Shown here: one piece after another, positions 60,999 to 64,000 of the stretch
Layout of the letters: each line of letters starts with the position of its first letter
How positions within the stretch are numbered: position 1 is the first letter of the stretch
Assembly: GCF_000026365.1 (NCBI RefSeq)
Contig: NC_012990.1
Location: 744,001 to 808,000 of the forward strand
DNA from: Zygosaccharomyces rouxii
Lineage: Eukaryota > Ascomycota > Saccharomycetes > Saccharomycetales > Saccharomycetaceae
Length of the DNA stretch: 64,000 nt
Direction: 5' to 3'
Translations under genes and position numbers: made by a program
Notes under the pieces: model-generated
Database searches by the model: none
Told to the model about the DNA's origin: nothing
Seen by the model: only the letters and a program-made list of their open reading frames with translations

Positions 60999-62114
60999 AT
61001 GGATAGACCTGATTCTGGCAGTGTTTCTCCCGGGAGATATGCACCTCATCTCTCCGAATTTTATTCAATTGTCAATAATACGAGTCCCAGTAGTTCAGAT
61101 GGTATGGTTGATGGTGAACGCCGTGGATCACATTCGATGGCCGCTCCCAGTATGACGTCCAATTTTAGCTCTATCAGCGATTTGAGAACTCTAGTCACTA
61201 AAAGGGATATTAAGAATACTGTCGATGCTCTTCAAGGGTTGTTAGATTCATCAAGGGCATATAATTCATCGTTACAAGAGGTTTCACGTAATGCTAGCCT
61301 AATGGGACATTCTTTAGAGAATCTAGCCAGATTGAAAGGCTGTAGTGATGATAGTGCAGAGAAATTATTGAGTGCAAGCGGATTATTCTATCTATTGGCC
61401 AACCATGAAAATATAATGTCACAATGTTTAAAGGGTGTACTTGGTGAGAGTCTATTAGATAAAATTGATCAATTTAAGGTAGAATCTAAAAAGATGGAAA
61501 ATGAATTTAAAAGTCATGCAAGGGAGGAAAGTCTTAAATTGAAGATTCAGGAGAGACATAACTTGAAATTGGCACAGCGTAGAACGAGAAATTTAGTCTC
61601 ATACAAAGAAAGTTTGGTAAATCTACAATCTCAATTGGATCAATTGGAATCTCTAAGGCACGATTATTATCAGGATTCTTACAATTTGGTAGAATCGACG
61701 TGTGCAAAAGTGCTGGACGCCGTAGCGACCGTCTCAAGAGCTCGTGTAGAAATTTCAGAAAATGTTGCACGGAAAGGTTGGTCTGGTGGTGGTCTTGACG
61801 ATCTTTTAATGGACGCTGAAGATCCTTTCAACAAGGAAGATTCAACAATTAACGAAGGCCAGAGTGAAGGTGAAGAAACTATCGAAGATGATAATCTAAA
61901 GAAGGGTGTTGCATCACCACAATTTTCTACTGCACAACCACACAATGAGATGGAATCTGAAGCTGAACATGACCATAGCCATGAAAATGAAGATCGAGAT
62001 GACGATGAAGATGATGGTAACGTTGACCCAGATGCTGATAACTCATTTTCCCTACCACTGGCTGGTAGTTCGAGAAGTCGGGAACCACCAATCGAAAATG
62101 ACGACGAATCATAA
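60999..62114 (+). CDS. IVY1: Phospholipid-binding I-BAR protein Ivy1
   Basis: Inverse-BAR protein of the vacuole and endosome that binds the Rab7-like GTPase Ypt7 and Vps33 and links to TORC1 regulation in S. cerevisiae (YDR229W, 453 residues). Length 371. After a Ser-rich N-terminus (1-60), a helical I-BAR-like region (about 60-255) contains LVTKRDIKNTVDALQGLLDSSRAYNSSLQEVS and KLAQRRTRNLVSYKESLVNLQSQLDQLESLR. The C-terminal 110 residues are acidic and disordered. It is shorter than S. cerevisiae Ivy1, mainly in the flanks. Position between MRPL11 and COX20 fits the interleaved order. Confidence 0.92.
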   Translation: MDRPDSGSVSPGRYAPHLSEFYSIVNNTSPSSSDGMVDGERRGSHSMAAPSMTSNFSSISDLRTLVTKRDIKNTVDALQGLLDSSRAYNSSLQEVSRNASLMGHSLENLARLKGCSDDSAEKLLSASGLFYLLANHENIMSQCLKGVLGESLLDKIDQFKVESKKMENEFKSHAREESLKLKIQERHNLKLAQRRTRNLVSYKESLVNLQSQLDQLESLRHDYYQDSYNLVESTCAKVLDAVATVSRARVEISENVARKGWSGGGLDDLLMDAEDPFNKEDSTINEGQSEGEETIEDDNLKKGVASPQFSTAQPHNEMESEAEHDHSHENEDRDDDEDDGNVDPDADNSFSLPLAGSSRSREPPIENDDES

Positions 62115-62160
62115 CATATCATATTTATAACAATTATATTTACAAATTGAATTACCGAAA

Positions 62161-62757
62161 TTACCAAAATTTGTACCAAGGCTTCTTCCTCTCGTCATGC
62201 TGTTCACTTGCAGTTTCATGGCGATTATCCCATTGGCCCTTAATCCTTTCATCATGATCTACATTTCTACGCATTGGTCTCTCCTTATTAGCCATCGTCT
62301 GTTTAGCCATCTGTGCAATCTGGAAGCTACGTTTGCGACGCATCCTACACTGCTCCCATCCAACAACAGATCCAAGTAAAAGACCACCAATAGACCAATT
62401 AAATGCCCTAGATGGATTTTTGTGATAGAGGAAAGTAACACCCCCCATGACGAACATGCTGGTAAACCCAATAAGACCCGAATCCCTGAAGCATGGAATT
62501 GAGGTCAATTTGGCAACGGAAAAATCTCGCCAACTAACGGTACCCCATGCCTGTTTAAAATTAATCTGCTCCTTGGAATTGGCTAATTGTGATTGAGACA
62601 TCTCATTGTTGAATTTCGGACTAGTATCCTCGAGTAGAATCTTCTGCCCTCTGGAGTAACTCGAAGGTGCAGGCTCCGATGGAGATGCAGAAGGCAAATC
62701 AGTTACTGGTTCAGATGCCGACTCATCCTTCTTAGACTTCCATGGCCACCAACCCAT
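62161..62757 (-). CDS. COX20: Cytochrome c oxidase assembly chaperone Cox20
   Basis: Inner mitochondrial membrane chaperone that presents newly made Cox2 for processing and insertion into complex IV. Length 198 residues (S. cerevisiae 205, YDR231C). Starts MGWWPWKSKKDE as expected. Two closely spaced membrane segments (about 104-117, IGFTSMFVMGGVTF; and 130-145, WSIGGLLLGSVVGWEQ) form the family hairpin, followed by a basic C-terminus (RMRRKRS). Ends 46 bp from IVY1 (convergent). Confidence 0.93.
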   Translation of the reverse strand: MGWWPWKSKKDESASEPVTDLPSASPSEPAPSSYSRGQKILLEDTSPKFNNEMSQSQLANSKEQINFKQAWGTVSWRDFSVAKLTSIPCFRDSGLIGFTSMFVMGGVTFLYHKNPSRAFNWSIGGLLLGSVVGWEQCRMRRKRSFQIAQMAKQTMANKERPMRRNVDHDERIKGQWDNRHETASEQHDERKKPWYKFW

Positions 62758-63114
62758 TATTCCTATAGTACTATCAATGTCTTTCTAGTATATACTAATG
62801 CTTACCATACTCATACTCATCTCATCTCATCTCAACCCAGAATTTTTCATTTTTTACCCGCAATATCAACGCGTGCTTAAGACGAAGTTTGAAATTGAAA
62901 AATTACCAACGGCTAAACCTATAGAATAAGATAATTGAGGTTTGAAAAAGAGCTAAAGCGCCGTATTTGGGTCATATTAGAGGTTCAGTCGAAATTCTAC
63001 GGTATCTAATTATCCCCCTACCGTTTTTTCCTAGTTTCTTTTCCCTTTCGTCTATTATTTTTGGTTCTTGGGTTCAAAGTTTAATGTTGTAAACGAAACT
63101 AATTCATTCCAACA
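62758..63114. other. COX20-ACK1 divergent promoter with CTCAT repeat
   Basis: A 357-bp divergent spacer. It carries a CTCAT repeat (62813-62833), an adjacent GAATTTTTCA (62840-62849, RRPE-like on the minus strand) and a Reb1-type TTACCCG (62854-62860). No gene seen. Confidence 0.6.
62813..62833 (-). promoter_or_regulatory. Tandem PAC cores (CTCAT repeat) between COX20 and ACK1
   Basis: On the minus strand this is (ATGAG)n with three GATGAG cores, next to an RRPE-like element. It is the same composite as before UTP13, although neither neighbour is a classical ribosome-biogenesis gene. Confidence 0.5.
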
Positions 63115-64000
63115 ATGTACAGAGACAAATATCGCCAGAATCCCTCTTATGACGAGCCATTCAATCTATTCCCACCACATTCTGTTAATTCTAGTCGGGA
63201 GGCAGTCGCACCTTATCCGATCGAAGACGCAAATGAAGTTATAAATCCAATACCGGTGTTCACCTCTTCAACTACAAATTCACATTCCACAACACCAACA
63301 AGAAGGAACCATGATCGATACGAAATGCCATTTCAATATGCTGAACCTGGTTTAGATCCTTTAATGACCTCTTCGCACGTTAGGGTACCGCCATCGTTAT
63401 CGACACCGACGGATTCAAGTTTCCCCAGGGAAGTACATGTTGGCACACCGTTAAACGAAGCTATGGTACCGCCGCCACCTTATGAAGAATCAGAAGCTAG
63501 GATATTGCAAGAAAAAGCGTATAGGGTTGAGTCCCCTCCACAGGAAATACAAGAACCACTTCCAGCAGCACCGCAAGCACAGGCCCAAAGGCAAGCGCAG
63601 CGACAGGCCCAACCGCAAGCACAACCACAACCAAGATCAAAAGATCGTCATAAAGGTGTAGAACGTGAAAGAGATCTTTCGGAGTATTCACCAAAAGCCA
63701 TTGAATTTTACAAAGTTTATAAGGCGACCGTGGAAGACTCTACCAACTTCACCCATAGCATTCAAATGAAGTGGTGCGAGACTCTATTGGAATATGCATT
63801 TGATGACGAGTTTTTATCACATTACAATATCAATGCAGAAAAGTTGAAAAGAACGCTAAGGCCTGAAGAAAGTTTAAAAAACCAAAAAGTTATATTAGGC
63901 CATTCGTTCCGCGTTCTAACTAAACTAGTCTCTCACAAGTGTGGCTCTGCTATGTATCTCATGGGGACGCTCTATTCACACCAACCATATTTGCAAATCA
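63115..64000 (+). CDS. ACK1: Sel1-repeat protein Ack1, 5' part
   Basis: 5' part of a Sel1-repeat protein matching S. cerevisiae ACK1 (YDL203C, 623 residues), which acts upstream of Pkc1 in the cell wall integrity pathway; it is related to the chitin synthase activator Skt5. ATG at 63115 (MYRDKYRQNPSYDEP); 295 complete codons before the window ends with no stop. The first 170 residues are Pro/Ser-rich with a PPPPYEES motif and a Gln/Ala-rich run (about 153-180). The conserved helical region begins near SPKAIEFYKVYKATVEDSTNF (about residue 194), and the Sel1 repeats start near the window end (SAMYLMGTLYSHQPY). Position next to COX20 and MRPL11 supports ACK1 over SKT5. Confidence 0.88.
   Translation, partial: MYRDKYRQNPSYDEPFNLFPPHSVNSSREAVAPYPIEDANEVINPIPVFTSSTTNSHSTTPTRRNHDRYEMPFQYAEPGLDPLMTSSHVRVPPSLSTPTDSSFPREVHVGTPLNEAMVPPPPYEESEARILQEKAYRVESPPQEIQEPLPAAPQAQAQRQAQRQAQPQAQPQPRSKDRHKGVERERDLSEYSPKAIEFYKVYKATVEDSTNFTHSIQMKWCETLLEYAFDDEFLSHYNINAEKLKRTLRPEESLKNQKVILGHSFRVLTKLVSHKCGSAMYLMGTLYSHQPYLQI

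Overview
This window is a gene-dense stretch of nuclear chromosome from a budding yeast (Saccharomycetaceae). The coding density, near-absence of introns, AT-rich spacers with poly(dA:dT) tracts, the divergent H2A/H2B pair and the presence of Saccharomyces-type SIR4, IFH1, ADY4 and SPR28 all fit. Gene order is the best clue to the branch. From 1 to about 45.8 kb the genes alternate between two S. cerevisiae tracks, YDR211W-YDR225W (GCD6, TCP1, AHA1, ADR1, RAD9, SPR28, MFB1, GTB1, HTB1, HTA1) and YLR229C-YLR219W (CDC42, ADY4, BUR2, UCC1, IFH1, UTP13, RSA3, CCC1, MSC3). From about 47.9 kb to the end they alternate between YDR227W-YDR231C (SIR4, PCF11, IVY1, COX20) and YDL198C-YDL203C (GGC1, YDL199C, MGT1, TRM8, MRPL11, ACK1). 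Such interleaving is what a lineage that did not pass through the whole-genome duplication shows. A Zygosaccharomyces/Torulaspora-type yeast is my inference; the species is not resolved.

Layout. 0-11 kb: GCD6 (3' part), CDC42, TCP1, a UPC2/ECM22-type sterol regulator, AHA1, and a HAD-family hydrolase that S. cerevisiae lacks at this place. 11-21 kb: a 1.8-kb promoter full of stress elements, ADR1 and RAD9. 21-31 kb: ADY4 (with a probable small 5' intron), SPR28, BUR2, MFB1, GTB1, a YDR222W/YLR225C homologue and UCC1. 32-39 kb: a ribosome-production block (IFH1, UTP13, RSA3). 39-46 kb: CCC1, the histone H2B/H2A pair, tRNA-Thr(AGU) and MSC3. 46-48 kb: a 2.1-kb spacer without a recognisable gene, where the partner synteny track changes. 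48-54.5 kb: SIR4, an unidentified coiled-coil gene and PCF11. 55-64 kb: GGC1, a sugar-porter-like gene, MGT1, TRM8, MRPL11, IVY1, COX20 and the 5' part of ACK1.

There is no operon logic, but several promoters carry sites that fit their genes: a heat-shock element before AHA1, an inverted pair of sterol elements before the UPC2-type gene, STREs before ADR1, PAC/RRPE elements before UTP13, RSA3 and TRM8, a Yap5-type site before CCC1 and an Spt10-type site between the histone genes. The least expected signals are the ADY4 intron with a Mer1-enhancer-like motif, the unidentified coiled-coil gene beside SIR4, and the long MSC3-SIR4 spacer with repeated ACCGCCGAG and CACGTG sites. Several ATG starts given here are downstream of the longest open frame, because that frame begins with TTG or GTG; in most cases the ATG choice also gives lengths close to the S. 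cerevisiae orthologues. No transposon, LTR, CRISPR array or viral sequence was recognised.
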